Assembly (NCBI RefSeq): GCF_024199985.1
Contig: NZ_JANARS010000006.1
Coordinates: forward strand, 62,001-126,000
Length of the DNA stretch: 64,000 nucleotides
Direction of reading: 5' to 3'
Origin: Nocardioides pinisoli
Lineage (GTDB): Bacteria > Actinomycetota > Actinomycetes > Propionibacteriales > Nocardioidaceae
This document shows, piece by piece, positions 51,062-60,873 of the stretch. Positions within the stretch are counted from its first letter, which is position 1, and the number at the start of each line of letters is the position of its first letter. The notes beneath the pieces were generated by a model. That model saw only the letters and a list, made by a program, of their open reading frames with translations, did not search any database and was not told the DNA's origin. Both the position numbers and the translations under genes were made by a program.

Positions 51062-54000
51062 TCAGGGGGCGGCACGGAAGAGGACGTCGACGAAGTAGTT
51101 GGTCGAGTTCCACGAGCCCGTCGGGTGCCCGCCGCCGGCGCCGTAGCGGTAGCGCCCGTTGGCGCCGGCCGGGGCTGTCAGCGGTCCGACCGTGCGCGGA
51201 GTCGCGAAGTAGCCGCCCGTCGCCGAGAAGCGACCGGTCGGTGAGTAGTAGGAGACGACGTAGGTCTGGCCTGCGGTGACGGGGACCGCGGTCGAGAACT
51301 CGGCGGACTGCCACCCCGACGCCGTCTCGTCGGTGAAGGTGACGGTGCCGAGACGGTTGCCGTCGGGGTCCCACAACGACCCGGTATGCGTGCCCGTGTT
51401 GCCGGCGCCCTTCCAGAACCGGACCCCGACGACCGATCCGGCGGTCGAGGGCGTGAACGCCATGCCCAGCTCGATCGGGTCGGAGTCCTGAGTGTCGACC
51501 GCTGGCGTCACCCCGTCGAGCAGACGCGACACGGGTGTCGTGGCAGCAGCCGTCGTGAAGGACCAGGACTCGGCCGTGAGAGCGATCCCATCGCTCGAGC
51601 GCACTCCCGACACGTCCACGGTGTACGTCGTGCTGGCGGCCAGCGGCGCGTCGGGGGTGAAGCTCAGCTGCTTGCCGTCCGCGGACAGGGCCGCCGAACC
51701 GGGCACACCGGTGCTGCCCTGGCGTACAGTCATCGACCACCCCGACGGCTGGATGGCGTCGGAGAACGTGATGCGTGGCGTCACGTCGGCGGGAACCTCG
51801 GTCGCGCTCGCCACTGGTGCCCTCGACGAGACCGTCACGGGGCTCGGGTCCCTCTCGAACACGACGTCGACCCAGTAGTTGGTCGCGTTGTGGCTGTAGG
51901 TCGGGAACCCGCCCGCGCCGTAGAGGTAGCGGCCGTTGGAGCCACCGGGGACGGTGAGGTCCCCGGAGGTGAAGGCATTGCCGAAGAAGCCGCCCGACGT
52001 CGCGTAGTGACCGTTCGGCGCGTGGTAGGACACGACGTACGTCGTGCCGGCCGTGAGCCGTACGGGCGAGGCGAGCATCGCCGTCTGCCAGCCCGATGCG
52101 GTCTCCCCCACGAAGGTGACCTCGGCCAGCTTCGTGCCCGTCGCCGACCACAGGGTGCCTCGGTGGATACCGGTGTTTCCGGTCCCCTTGTAGAACCGGA
52201 TGCCGGTGACCTGTCCGTCCTTCGAGGGCACGAAGGACACGCCCACCTCGACAGGGGAGCTGTCGTCGGCCGCCGCCTGGGCGGGCTGCTGGCTCCCGAA
52301 CAGCGTCTGCTCGGCGGCGGGTTCGCCGGACCTCGTGGTGAAGCTCCACGCCTGGTTGGCGAGGGACACGCCCTCGGTCGACCTCAGTCCCGTCACGTTG
52401 ACGGCGACGACGCCCCCGTCGGGGAGCAGCCCGGACGGGGTGAACGTTAGCCGCGTGCCGTCGTCGCTCAAGGCGGTGCTGCCGGGCACGGCGGTCCCGC
52501 TCGACGTGACCGACATCCCCCAGCCCGGGGCGAGGGGCGTGCTGACCTCGAGGACGACCGAGCTGGTGCGCCGCACCATCGTCGCGCCGGACGCGGGTGC
52601 CTGTCCGACCACGGTGAGGGGCGCTGGTGCGCGCTCGAAGACCACGTCGACGAGGTAGCTCGTGCTGGACGTGGCCGCGGGATATCCGGACCCGTAGGTG
52701 TAGGCGCCCGAGCCGGTTGCCACTACGAGTGGCGATCGCGACATCGACACGAAGCCACCGGGGGTGGCGGAGTATCGGCCGCCGGGGGCGCGGTATGACG
52801 CGATGTACTCGGTGTTGCGGGTGATCGGTACCGGCTGGTCGAGCACGAGGGTCTGCCACCCCGCCGTCGTCTCACCGCTGAAGGTGCCCGTCGCGAGCTG
52901 CGTGCCGCCAGTCGACCACAGCGTCCCCGTGTGGACACCGGTGTTGTTGGGCCCCTTGTAGAAGCGGATCGCGGTGGCGAACCCGTCGACCGTCGCGCTG
53001 AACCTGGTCCCGAGCGTCACGGGAGACCGGTCGGAGTCCTCGAGCACCGCGGGCTGGGCGTCGTCGTCGTAGAGCGTGCAGGGGCACACGCCGGGCGCCG
53101 CTGCGGGCTTTGCGGTGCGGAAGCGCCACGTCGCGCCGGAGCTGACGTCCTGCCCGAGCGTGTCGGTGCCGGCGACCGTCGCGGTGTACTCGACGTAGCC
53201 GGCCAGCGGCGTGGCCGGGGTGAAGACGACTGTCCGGGTCGCGGCGTCGTACGTCGTGCTGCCCTGGACCGTCTGGCCGAGCTCGTCCTTCAGCACGAGG
53301 GACGCCGAGCCTGCTGCCACGGGCTTGGAGAAGGTGGCGCGCACGGTGGTCCCTGTGGGGACGCTGCCCGACCCGGGGATCGGCAGGCGGTCGGTCACCG
53401 ACAGCGGCGAGGTGTCGACGGTCGTGAAGAGCACGTCGACGTAGTAGTTGCTGCTCTGGTGGGAGCCGGCCGGGAACTGCCCGGGTGAGCCGAAGACACC
53501 CGCGGGAGCGGCTCCGAACCCACCCGAGACGGTGAAGGGCGGAGCCGTCCTCGGTCCGGCCCAGAAGGCGTCGGGCTGCAGGGCGTACCGGCCCTGCGGC
53601 GCCGTGTAGGACACCACGTAGGTCTGGCCGGCGCTCACCGCCACGGCCGAGGTGAACTCCAGCGACTGCCAGCCGGTCGCGGTCTCGTTCGCGAACGTCC
53701 CGCGCGCCAGCAGCTCCCCCGTCGAGCTCCACAGGGAGCCCTGGTGGGTGCCGCCGTTGCCGGTGCCCTTGTAGAAGCGAACGCCGGAGACGTAGCCGCT
53801 GCTAGTCGGGGTGAACCGAAGGCCGAGCTCGACGGCGCCGGAGTCGTCGGTCGCGGGCACGGGCGGCACCTCGGCCCCGAAGACCGAGCACGGGCACGTC
53901 ACGTTGACGGTGCGGCTCACCACCGGGCCGATGTTGGCGCTGTCGTCCGAGGCGCGCACCTTGAGCGAGACGTCCCCCATGCCCTTCTGGACGTAGGAGT

Positions 54001-55825
54001 ACGACCACGACGTGGTCCCGGTCGCGGGGTGCCACGTGTCGCCGCCGTTGGTCGAGACCTCGACCCCGGCGACGCGACCCCCGCCCGAGTCGGCAGCGGT
54101 GCCGGTGATGGTGCGCTGCGAACCGTTGGCGAGGGTCGCACCGGCGGCCGGTGAGGCGATGGTGACGGTCGGACCGGTCGTGTCGGTCGACCCGGTGGAC
54201 GCGACCAGCCCGGCCATCAGGGTGCTCGGTTGGGCGCCCATGTCGGCGAGGAGGTTGACCTGCGCCTGCTGCATGCGGACGTCGGCCGGTTCAGGTGCGA
54301 ACGGGCTGTCGTGCTGGGAGTCGAGCCCCCACGTCCACTGCACAGAGCCCGCGCTGAAGACGAGCGCTCCGCTCGGGGCCTTGTAGAGGGTGAGGTTGTG
54401 GGTCGTGGTCCCCGGGGTCACCACGTTGCCGTAGTCACGCAGGTACTCGGGCGTCGGTCCCACGGTCGTCGAGAGTCTCACCAGGCCAGCAGGTCGGTGG
54501 CCGTTGTCGACGTCCTCGTTGGACTCGTAGCCGACGGTGTGGGGAGCCAGTGCCCTCGTCTGCCCCGCGGTCATCGTGGCCAGCGACGTGTTGCGCCAGA
54601 GCCGGTACTTGCCCTCCTCAGCGCTGACCGTCACCGGCAAGTCACTGTAGTTCGCCTGGTACATCGTGCCGGTGAGCGCGTTCTCGGGAAGCCCACCGCC
54701 CAGCTCCTGCGGCGCGTAGCGCGGGTCGCGCCACGTTCCGGTCCACTGCGGGCTCGGGTCTGACTTCCGCCGGTCCCACGTCTCCTTGTAGGTGACCAGG
54801 GTCCGGTAGGGCGTGCGGCTGCTGTCGAGTGACGACTCGTAGCGCGTGCGCCAGTAGACCTCGTTGCCGCTGAGGAACTGCAGGTTCACACCCGCGTCGC
54901 GGGCCGCCTCGACGTTGGCGCGCTGCGCTCCGCTCCAGTACTCGTCGTGCCCGACCGAGAGGAAGACCTCGTGGTTCTTGAGGAGGTGTCCTCGACGGTC
55001 GGTGTCCACGCCCGCCATGTAGCTGATGTCGTATCCGTTGCGCTCGAGGAAGCGGACGAGCGGGTACTCGTTGGCGAAGAAGAAGTCCCGCCCGCCGACG
55101 CCGCCGCGTGTGTACATCGGGCGGTTGTAGGAGACCTTGAACGCCCTTCCGTTGGCGCCACCGTTGTAGAAGTTCGACCCGCCGTAGTTGTTGTACGCCT
55201 GCCACGTGGGGTCTGAGGTCTGGAAGACCACGTCCGACGTGCTGGCGTCGTCGCGGACGATGAAGGTGATGTGGCTCGCGTCGCCGTTGCTCCGCTCGAG
55301 GTGGGCGATGTAGACACCCGAGACGGCGGTGGACGGCACGTTCCACGAAGCCGAGACGGCCCAGTTGCCGCAGTCGACGGTCTCGGTGGTCAGGTCGTTG
55401 AGGCAGTTGGGCTGGTTCTGCGGGAGGGGCACGCTCGGGGCGATGGAGGTGATCTTGCGGGCCCCGTTGCCCTGGTAGTAGCCGATCCGGTAGATGTCGA
55501 TCGTGTAGGCGGACGCGTCGGTGTCGATCTTGAAGTCGATGCGCTGGCCGACGTTGACGGAGATGTCGGTGGAGAACCCCTGGATCGACTCGGAGCCCGC
55601 CCCCCACAGGTCGTCCCAGATCGCCGGATCGGTGCCGGGCTTGGAGTTCTCGCAGGCGATCTTGTTGCCGCCCGGGGCGCACGGATCAGCCGCGTTCGCG
55701 GGCGCAGGTCCGCCCAGCAGGACCGGACCGAGAAGTGCATTGAGCGCTGCGACCAGCACCAGAGCAAGCAGCCTCACCGTCCATGCCCGCCCGAGACCCA
55801 CCGTGTGACTCGCGACAGCACCCAT
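51062..55825 (-). CDS. Large secreted protein with dimethylformamidase-like head and four DUF4082 modules
   Basis: The 1587-aa exported protein has a signal peptide near 12-46 (ALVLVAALNALLGP, cleavage near ANAAD). A head domain (about 50-540) resembles the large subunit of N,N-dimethylformamidase (GYYQGNGARKI, HDEYWSG, GNEVYWRTRYE). An Ig-like domain (about 552-645) is followed by four DUF4082 repeats starting near 646, 913, 1178 and 1441, separated by Big_5-type Ig domains. The head may have lost or altered its catalytic use and be a glycan-binding or processing platform. It lies inside the polysaccharide locus and should act at the cell surface. RBS-like AAGGA precedes the ATG. Confidence 0.75.
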   Translation of the reverse strand: MGAVASHTVGLGRAWTVRLLALVLVAALNALLGPVLLGGPAPANAADPCAPGGNKIACENSKPGTDPAIWDDLWGAGSESIQGFSTDISVNVGQRIDFKIDTDASAYTIDIYRIGYYQGNGARKITSIAPSVPLPQNQPNCLNDLTTETVDCGNWAVSASWNVPSTAVSGVYIAHLERSNGDASHITFIVRDDASTSDVVFQTSDPTWQAYNNYGGSNFYNGGANGRAFKVSYNRPMYTRGGVGGRDFFFANEYPLVRFLERNGYDISYMAGVDTDRRGHLLKNHEVFLSVGHDEYWSGAQRANVEAARDAGVNLQFLSGNEVYWRTRYESSLDSSRTPYRTLVTYKETWDRRKSDPSPQWTGTWRDPRYAPQELGGGLPENALTGTMYQANYSDLPVTVSAEEGKYRLWRNTSLATMTAGQTRALAPHTVGYESNEDVDNGHRPAGLVRLSTTVGPTPEYLRDYGNVVTPGTTTHNLTLYKAPSGALVFSAGSVQWTWGLDSQHDSPFAPEPADVRMQQAQVNLLADMGAQPSTLMAGLVASTGSTDTTGPTVTIASPAAGATLANGSQRTITGTAADSGGGRVAGVEVSTNGGDTWHPATGTTSWSYSYVQKGMGDVSLKVRASDDSANIGPVVSRTVNVTCPCSVFGAEVPPVPATDDSGAVELGLRFTPTSSGYVSGVRFYKGTGNGGTHQGSLWSSTGELLARGTFANETATGWQSLEFTSAVAVSAGQTYVVSYTAPQGRYALQPDAFWAGPRTAPPFTVSGGFGAAPAGVFGSPGQFPAGSHQSSNYYVDVLFTTVDTSPLSVTDRLPIPGSGSVPTGTTVRATFSKPVAAGSASLVLKDELGQTVQGSTTYDAATRTVVFTPATPLAGYVEYTATVAGTDTLGQDVSSGATWRFRTAKPAAAPGVCPCTLYDDDAQPAVLEDSDRSPVTLGTRFSATVDGFATAIRFYKGPNNTGVHTGTLWSTGGTQLATGTFSGETTAGWQTLVLDQPVPITRNTEYIASYRAPGGRYSATPGGFVSMSRSPLVVATGSGAYTYGSGYPAATSSTSYLVDVVFERAPAPLTVVGQAPASGATMVRRTSSVVLEVSTPLAPGWGMSVTSSGTAVPGSTALSDDGTRLTFTPSGLLPDGGVVAVNVTGLRSTEGVSLANQAWSFTTRSGEPAAEQTLFGSQQPAQAAADDSSPVEVGVSFVPSKDGQVTGIRFYKGTGNTGIHRGTLWSATGTKLAEVTFVGETASGWQTAMLASPVRLTAGTTYVVSYHAPNGHYATSGGFFGNAFTSGDLTVPGGSNGRYLYGAGGFPTYSHNATNYWVDVVFERDPSPVTVSSRAPVASATEVPADVTPRITFSDAIQPSGWSMTVRQGSTGVPGSAALSADGKQLSFTPDAPLAASTTYTVDVSGVRSSDGIALTAESWSFTTAAATTPVSRLLDGVTPAVDTQDSDPIELGMAFTPSTAGSVVGVRFWKGAGNTGTHTGSLWDPDGNRLGTVTFTDETASGWQSAEFSTAVPVTAGQTYVVSYYSPTGRFSATGGYFATPRTVGPLTAPAGANGRYRYGAGGGHPTGSWNSTNYFVDVLFRAAP
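51065..53890 (-). repeat. Four DUF4082 repeats encoded in the large secreted protein
   Basis: Four copies of about 430-470 bp start near 53890, 53089, 52294 and 51505 and repeat the pattern GxRFYKGxGNxGxHxGSLW...ETAxGWQ...YVVSY. They are separated by Ig-like modules. The repeats are diverged at DNA level, so gain or loss by recombination is possible but not obviously recent. Confidence 0.75.
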
Positions 55826-55914
55826 CTCATCCCCATCCTTCGGCGCACCCCAAAGGCGCCACGGTCAGATCTTCTTGGCGCGACGCCCGAGCGACCACCG
55901 AGGGGACCGGATAT

Positions 55915-55930
55915 CCCCAATTTCAGGACG
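55915..55930 (-). promoter_or_regulatory. Candidate shared motif (WTTKGGGGA) upstream of the large secreted protein
   Basis: On the minus strand CGTCCTGAAATTGGGG lies about 95 nt before the ATG at 55825. It shares AAATTGGGGA with the site at 51031. Confidence 0.45.
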
Positions 55931-55933
55931 TCC

Positions 55934-56926
55934 TCATGCGCCGGTCATCGCGACCGGCGTCCGACGGCCGCGCTGGCGAGGGATCCGCACGCCGCTGATG
56001 TGCAGCGGGGGCGGGTCGGACACCTTGGTGACCGTGCGGCTCGCGGCGGCCACGAGGTCGCGCGCCTTGAGGCTGTCGGCGTCGCGGGAGATGCAGAGGT
56101 CGCGGAGCGCGAGCTCGAGCGCGATCGTCAGCTGGTGGTCGTCGACGTGCTCGCCGTGCATCGCGCGGCGGGGCACGAGGACGGGGCACTTGCCGTTCTC
56201 CAGCGCCATCAGCGCGATGCCGGTGCCGGCGTGCGCCACGACGACGTCGGCGTCGCGGATCGCCGCCGACATCTCCTCCGACGGCACCCGCACCCGGGCG
56301 TCGATGCCGAGTCCGGTGGTGTCGGTGCCCCCGGTCTGCCACAGCACCTCCGCGTCCGGCGGCACCAGCGGCACCAGCCGGTCGAGGAGCCGCCGGAACC
56401 CGTAGCCGTCCTGCGTGCCGAGGCTCACCACCAGCGAGCGCACCGGACGCTCGGCGGCCGGGGTCGTCTCGTAGAGCTCCCAGGGCGAGGCCAGGAACTG
56501 CCAGTGACCCCGCGCCAGCGCGCTGGACTGGCTGAAGGTGGTGATGCCCGGCACCATCGCGAGCGCGCGACCGGACAGGGAGGGGGCGTCGAGCCGGGTG
56601 GCGCTCTCGATGTAGACCGTCTCGATGCCCCGCAGGCGCGCCTGCGGGAGCACCGCCAGGGCGAGCGCCGCGCCGGTGCTGACCACCAGGGACACGTCGT
56701 GGTCGGAGAAGAGCACCCGGCAGGCCATCGCGTTGCGGGCCAGCGCCCGGGTATCGCGGGGCGGGCAGGGGTGGGCCCAGTGGACCCGCTCCCCCGCCAG
56801 CAGCGACTCGGTCTGCGGGGTCCGGGGGGTCACCCACACCACGTCGTCGCCCACGCCGAGCCGCGGCCGCAGGGTGTGCAGCTGCATCAGGTGGCCGCCG
56901 TCGTTGGCGACGAGGAGGGTGGTCAC
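55934..56926 (-). CDS. Glycosyltransferase, GT28/PssDE-like
   Basis: The 330-aa GT-B protein begins [21 protein letters not shown] (a Gly-rich donor-domain start) and ends the active region with VLWQTGGTD...[41 protein letters not shown], typical of UDP-GlcNAc-type (MurG/PssE) transferases. It adds a GlcNAc-like residue to the lipid-linked intermediate. The GTG at 56926 overlaps the aminotransferase stop (GTGA). Confidence 0.88.
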   Translation of the reverse strand: MTTLLVANDGGHLMQLHTLRPRLGVGDDVVWVTPRTPQTESLLAGERVHWAHPCPPRDTRALARNAMACRVLFSDHDVSLVVSTGAALALAVLPQARLRGIETVYIESATRLDAPSLSGRALAMVPGITTFSQSSALARGHWQFLASPWELYETTPAAERPVRSLVVSLGTQDGYGFRRLLDRLVPLVPPDAEVLWQTGGTDTTGLGIDARVRVPSEEMSAAIRDADVVVAHAGTGIALMALENGKCPVLVPRRAMHGEHVDDHQLTIALELALRDLCISRDADSLKARDLVAAASRTVTKVSDPPPLHISGVRIPRQRGRRTPVAMTGA

Positions 56927-58080
56927 GACGGGCCGCCTGCCACCGCGTCGGCCAGCACCTCGACGACGCGGTCCTGCTGCGCCTCGGTCAGGTGCGGGTG
57001 CATCGGCAACGAGAGGATCTCCCCCGCGGCGGCCTCGGCGACCGGGGCCGTCCCGGGGCCGAGACCGAGGTGTGCGTAGGCGCCGGTCCGGTGGACCGGG
57101 TAGGGGTAGTGGATGCCGGCACCGACCCCGGCCCTCCCGAGCTCGGCCAGCACCCGGTCCCGCTCGGCGACCCGGACGACGTAGAGGTGCCACACGTGCT
57201 GCCCCTCGGCGCCCAGCAGCGGGCGGCGTACGCCGGGGACGTCGGCCAGCAGGCTGTCGTAGCGAGCGGCCGCGCGGACCCGCAGCTCGTTCCACTTCTC
57301 GAGCCGGTCGAGCTTGGCGCGGAGGTAGACCGCCTGCACGGTGTCGAGCCGGGAGTTCATGCCGATCACGTCGTGCACGTAGCGGGTCGAGGAGCCGTGG
57401 TTGCGCAGGCGCCGCACCTCGGCCGCGACCGTGGCGTCGTCGGTGGTGACGGCGCCGGCGTCGCCGGCCGCGCCGAGGTTCTTGCCGGGGTAGAAGCTGG
57501 TCGCCGCGACCGTGCCGAGCGCACCGGCGCCGCGACCTCCGAGCCGGGCGCCCTGGGACTGGGCGGCGTCCTCGACCAGCGGGACACCGGCATCCTCGCA
57601 GACCTGCGCGAGGCGCTGCATCGGCGCGAGCTGGCCGAAGAGGTGCACGGCCACCACGGCCTGCGTGCGGTCGGTGATCGCGTCCTCGACCAGGGCGGGG
57701 TCGATGAGGAGGCGCTCGTCGTCGCAGTCCACGAGCACCGGCACCGCCCCGATCCGCGAGACCGCCTCGGCGGTGGCGATGAAGGTGTTGGCCGGGATGA
57801 CGACCTCGCCCTCCGGAGCGACACCCACCGCCCGCAGGGCGAGCTCGAGCGCGTCGGTGCCGTTGGCGACGCCGACGCAGTGGTCGACGCCGACGAACGA
57901 GGCGTACTGGTGCTCGAAGTCGGCGACGGCCGGCCCGTCGACGAACGCGGTGGCCGCGAAGACCGCGGCGATCCCCGCCTCCACCTCGGCCGCGACCTCC
58001 GCGTGCTGCGAGGCGAGGTCGACGAAGGGGACGTTGCTGGTCTTGCTGGTCTTGCTGGTCATGCTGGTCTTGCTGGTCAT
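56923..58080 (-). CDS. DegT/DnrJ/EryC1/StrS sugar aminotransferase (1)
   Basis: The 385-aa PLP enzyme transfers an amino group to a keto-sugar nucleotide. It has [41 protein letters not shown] and the PLP Lys in [17 protein letters not shown], with [10 protein letters not shown] near 170. Residues 1-15 are repeats of TSK from a 9-bp tandem repeat (58034-58078) with a second in-frame ATG at 58062. It overlaps the acyltransferase upstream (ATGA) and pairs with it to make an acetamido sugar. Confidence 0.93.
   Translation of the reverse strand: MTSKTSMTSKTSKTSNVPFVDLASQHAEVAAEVEAGIAAVFAATAFVDGPAVADFEHQYASFVGVDHCVGVANGTDALELALRAVGVAPEGEVVIPANTFIATAEAVSRIGAVPVLVDCDDERLLIDPALVEDAITDRTQAVVAVHLFGQLAPMQRLAQVCEDAGVPLVEDAAQSQGARLGGRGAGALGTVAATSFYPGKNLGAAGDAGAVTTDDATVAAEVRRLRNHGSSTRYVHDVIGMNSRLDTVQAVYLRAKLDRLEKWNELRVRAAARYDSLLADVPGVRRPLLGAEGQHVWHLYVVRVAERDRVLAELGRAGVGAGIHYPYPVHRTGAYAHLGLGPGTAPVAEAAAGEILSLPMHPHLTEAQQDRVVEVLADAVAGGPS
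58034..58078. repeat. Five 9-bp tandem repeats at the 5' end of the aminotransferase gene
   Basis: Units of TTGCTGGTC (one reads ATGCTGGTC) occur in five copies and encode Thr-Ser-Lys/Met at the protein N-terminus. The unit is a multiple of three, so slippage would change length, not frame. It may alter start choice, since one unit carries an extra ATG. Confidence 0.85.
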
Positions 58081-58721
58081 GCATGGACTCCTGTCCGGAT
58101 CGGTCGGGCGGGCACTCCCGCCCAGGTCTCTCCTGCGGGGACGTCGTCGAGGACCACGGCCCCCATCCCGACGGTGGCGTCGGCCCCGATGTGCACGCCC
58201 TCGCGCACCGACGCGTTCATGCCGATGTAGGCGGCCTCGCCGACCTCGACGTCACCGCCGAGGGACACGCCGGCGCACAGGGTGGCGAAGTCGGCGACGG
58301 TGCAGCCGTGCGTCAGCGTGACGTGGGGCATCAGCACGACGTGCTCGCCGACCTCGACGTCGGCCGTCAGCACCACGCCGTCCAGCGCGATCGAGCCGCG
58401 CCCGACGTGGCAGCTGCCCGGCAGCACGATCCGTGGGTGGAGGAGCGTGGCGTAGCGCGACGCGCCGAGGCCGACCATGGCGAGGCGTGTCGCGACGCGG
58501 CGACGCAGCCGGCCCTTGCCGAGGGTCAGGACGACCTCGTCGTCGACCAGCTCGGTGACCAGGTCGACGCCGCCGAGCACCGGCGCGAGCCCGTGCAGGG
58601 TGCCCCACCGGGCGGGGTCGTCGTCGACGACCTGGACCGGGCCAGGGTGCTGGACCAGCACGGCGACCGCGGTCGCCTCGCGGGCCAGCCCGCTGGCGCC
58701 GACGAGGACCAGCCCGCTCAC
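58077..58721 (-). CDS. Sugar O/N-acyltransferase with left-handed beta-helix (PglD/NeuD type)
   Basis: The 214-aa protein has an N-terminal Rossmann-like domain (VLVGASGLAREATAVAVL, PglD/NeuD hallmark) and hexapeptide repeats at about 100-195 (VGRGSIALDGVVLTADVEVGEHV, IGADATVGMGAVVLDDV). It acetylates the amino sugar made by the adjacent aminotransferase. Starts and stops overlap both neighbours by 4 nt. Confidence 0.9.
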   Translation of the reverse strand: MSGLVLVGASGLAREATAVAVLVQHPGPVQVVDDDPARWGTLHGLAPVLGGVDLVTELVDDEVVLTLGKGRLRRRVATRLAMVGLGASRYATLLHPRIVLPGSCHVGRGSIALDGVVLTADVEVGEHVVLMPHVTLTHGCTVADFATLCAGVSLGGDVEVGEAAYIGMNASVREGVHIGADATVGMGAVVLDDVPAGETWAGVPARPIRTGVHA

Positions 58722-59869
58722 GACCGCCCCGCCGATCCGAGCGCGTCGCACACCCGCTGGTGCTCGGCGTCGCTCATCTGGTGGAAGAGCGGCAGCACCA
58801 GCGTCGCGTCGGTGAGCCGCTCGGTGACCGGGAGCGGCGCGTGCGGGCGCTCGGCGTGCGCCGGCTGCCGGTGCGCGGCCATGATCCCGCGTCGGGCCGA
58901 GATGCCGGCGGCGGCGAGGTGCTCCATCATCTGCTCGCGGTCGAGCGGGTGCTCGGGGAGGACCTCGAGCCAGCAGGACTGGAAGTTGCTGGTGCCCCAG
59001 GCGGGGTCCCCCACGAGTCGGAGGCCGGGCAGGCCGGCCACCGCGTCGGCGTACCTCGCGGCGAGCTCGCGCCGGCGGGCGACCATCTCGGGGAGCCGGC
59101 CGAGCTGGACGAGCCCGACCGCCGCCTGCAGGTCGGTCATCCGGAAGTTGAAGCCGACCTCGTCGAAGCTCTCGGGCGGTGCGAGCAGGCTGGCGTGCCG
59201 ATCGGCGGCCGAGACGCTCATCGCGTGCTCGCGCAGGCGCCGGGCACGCGCGGCCCAGTCCGGCCGCGAGGTGGTGAGCATCCCGCCCTCGCCGGTGGTG
59301 AGCAGCTTGCGGGGGTGGAAGGACCAGGTGGCGATCTCCGCCTCCGCCCCCGCCGGGCGGCCGTGGGAGGTGGAGCCGGCCGCGCAGGCCGCGTCCTCGA
59401 CGACCGTGATGCCCAGGGGGTCGCACCACGCGCGGATCGAGCGCAGGTCGAGCGGCACGCCGCCCTGGTCCACGGCGATCACCGCGCGCGTCCGCGGGGT
59501 GACCACCGTGGCGATCGTGGCAGGCGTGAGGTTGCCGGTGACGGGGTCGACGTCGGCGAAGACCGGTGTGGCCCCCACGTAGGTCGGCGCGTTGGCGGTG
59601 GCGACGAAGGAGAACGACGGCACCACGACCTCGTCTCCCGGACCGACGCCTGCGACGACGAGCGCCAGGTGCAGCGCGGTCGTGCAGCTGCTCAGCGCGA
59701 CCGCGTGCGCGACCTGCTGGGACTCCGCGAAGGCGGCCTCGAAGGCGGCCACCCGTGGACCCTGGGCGACCCAGCCGGAGCGCAGCACCTCCGAGACGGC
59801 CGCGACCTCCTCCTCGCCGAGCCACGGCTGCATCACGTTGATGCGCGTGAGCTCCTGGTCGACGCTCAC
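58718..59869 (-). CDS. DegT/DnrJ/EryC1/StrS sugar aminotransferase (2)
   Basis: The 383-aa PLP enzyme has MQPWLGEEEVAAVSEVLRSGWVAQGPRVAAFEAAFA and CTTALHLALVVAGVGPGDEVVVPSFSFVATANAP, and the PLP Lys in WSFHPRKLLTTGEGGML. It resembles PglE/WbpE-type sugar aminotransferases and represents a second sugar branch. The GTG at 59869 overlaps the epimerase stop (GTGA). Confidence 0.93.
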   Translation of the reverse strand: MSVDQELTRINVMQPWLGEEEVAAVSEVLRSGWVAQGPRVAAFEAAFAESQQVAHAVALSSCTTALHLALVVAGVGPGDEVVVPSFSFVATANAPTYVGATPVFADVDPVTGNLTPATIATVVTPRTRAVIAVDQGGVPLDLRSIRAWCDPLGITVVEDAACAAGSTSHGRPAGAEAEIATWSFHPRKLLTTGEGGMLTTSRPDWAARARRLREHAMSVSAADRHASLLAPPESFDEVGFNFRMTDLQAAVGLVQLGRLPEMVARRRELAARYADAVAGLPGLRLVGDPAWGTSNFQSCWLEVLPEHPLDREQMMEHLAAAGISARRGIMAAHRQPAHAERPHAPLPVTERLTDATLVLPLFHQMSDAEHQRVCDALGSAGRS

Positions 59870-60873
59870 CGCGCCACCGCCACGGCACGTCCCGCGGCGA
59901 TCTGCTCGCGCTGCGGGCGCCACCACTCGACGAGCTGGCGCAGGCCGTCCTCGAGGCCGGTGGTCGCTGTGAAGCCCAGGTCGCGCTCGGCCGCGGTGGT
60001 GTCGGCGAGGCGGCGTACGACGCCGTTGACGCCACGCTCGGGACCGTGCTCCACGGGGAGGTCGGAGCCCATGACGCGCAGCAGCGCCTCGGCGAGTCCC
60101 AGCAGGCTGGTCTCCTCGCCGCGGGCGACGTTGTAGACACCCTCCACGACGTCGGAGGACGCCGCCAGCACGTTGGCGCGGGCGATGTCGGTGGTGAAGA
60201 CGAAGTCCATCGTCTGGCGGCCGTCGCCGAAGATCAGCGGCGGCAGCCCGTCGTCGATCCGCTCCATCCAGCGCACCAGGACCTCGGTGTAGAGGCCGTG
60301 CACGTCCATCCGCGGCCCGTAGACGTTGAAGTAGCGCAGCGCCACGTAGTCCAGCCCGTGCATGGCCCGGAAGCTGCGCAGCATGCCCTCGTTGAAGGTC
60401 TTGGCGGCGCCGTAGAAGGTGTCGTTGTCGTAGGGGTGCTGGTCCTCGGGCGTCGGGAACCGCTCGGCCAGCCCGTACACCGACGCCGACGACGCGGCGA
60501 CCAGCTTGTCGACGCCGGGCGCCGACGCCGCGGCCTCGATGACGTTGAAGGTGCCGTCGACGAGCACCTCGAGGGCGAGCCGGGGCTCCTCGGCGCACTG
60601 GGTGATCCGGATGGCGGCCTGGTGGAAGACGACGTCGCACCCGCGGGTGAGGTCGTGCACGAGGTCGCGGTCGCGGATGTCGCCGCGCGCCACCACGAGG
60701 TCGGCCCCGTCGCGCCCGAGGGCGTCGGAGAGGTTGGCCTCGCGGCCGCGGACGAAGTTGTCGAGGACCCGCACCTGGGCGGCCCCGGCGTCGAAGAGCT
60801 GGTCGACCAGGGTCGAGCCGATCGTGCCGGCCCCGCCGGTGACCAGCGCGGTCGCGCCTGCCAGCGCGGTCAT
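59866..60873 (-). CDS. NAD-dependent sugar epimerase/dehydratase
   Basis: The 335-aa SDR enzyme has the nucleotide motif LVTGGAGTIGSTLVDQLF (10-27) and the catalytic YxxxK in YGAAKTFNE, with SSASVYG. It resembles UDP-sugar 4-epimerases or 4,6-dehydratases; which of the two cannot be decided from sequence alone. It provides the keto or epimeric sugar nucleotide for the aminotransferases. Overlaps both neighbours by 4 nt. Confidence 0.9.
   Translation of the reverse strand: MTALAGATALVTGGAGTIGSTLVDQLFDAGAAQVRVLDNFVRGREANLSDALGRDGADLVVARGDIRDRDLVHDLTRGCDVVFHQAAIRITQCAEEPRLALEVLVDGTFNVIEAAASAPGVDKLVAASSASVYGLAERFPTPEDQHPYDNDTFYGAAKTFNEGMLRSFRAMHGLDYVALRYFNVYGPRMDVHGLYTEVLVRWMERIDDGLPPLIFGDGRQTMDFVFTTDIARANVLAASSDVVEGVYNVARGEETSLLGLAEALLRVMGSDLPVEHGPERGVNGVVRRLADTTAAERDLGFTATTGLEDGLRQLVEWWRPQREQIAAGRAVAVAR

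Noticed and set aside
58034..58078. Tandem repeats as a CRISPR array
   Set aside because: The units are 9 bp, contiguous and in frame in a coding sequence, with no spacers.
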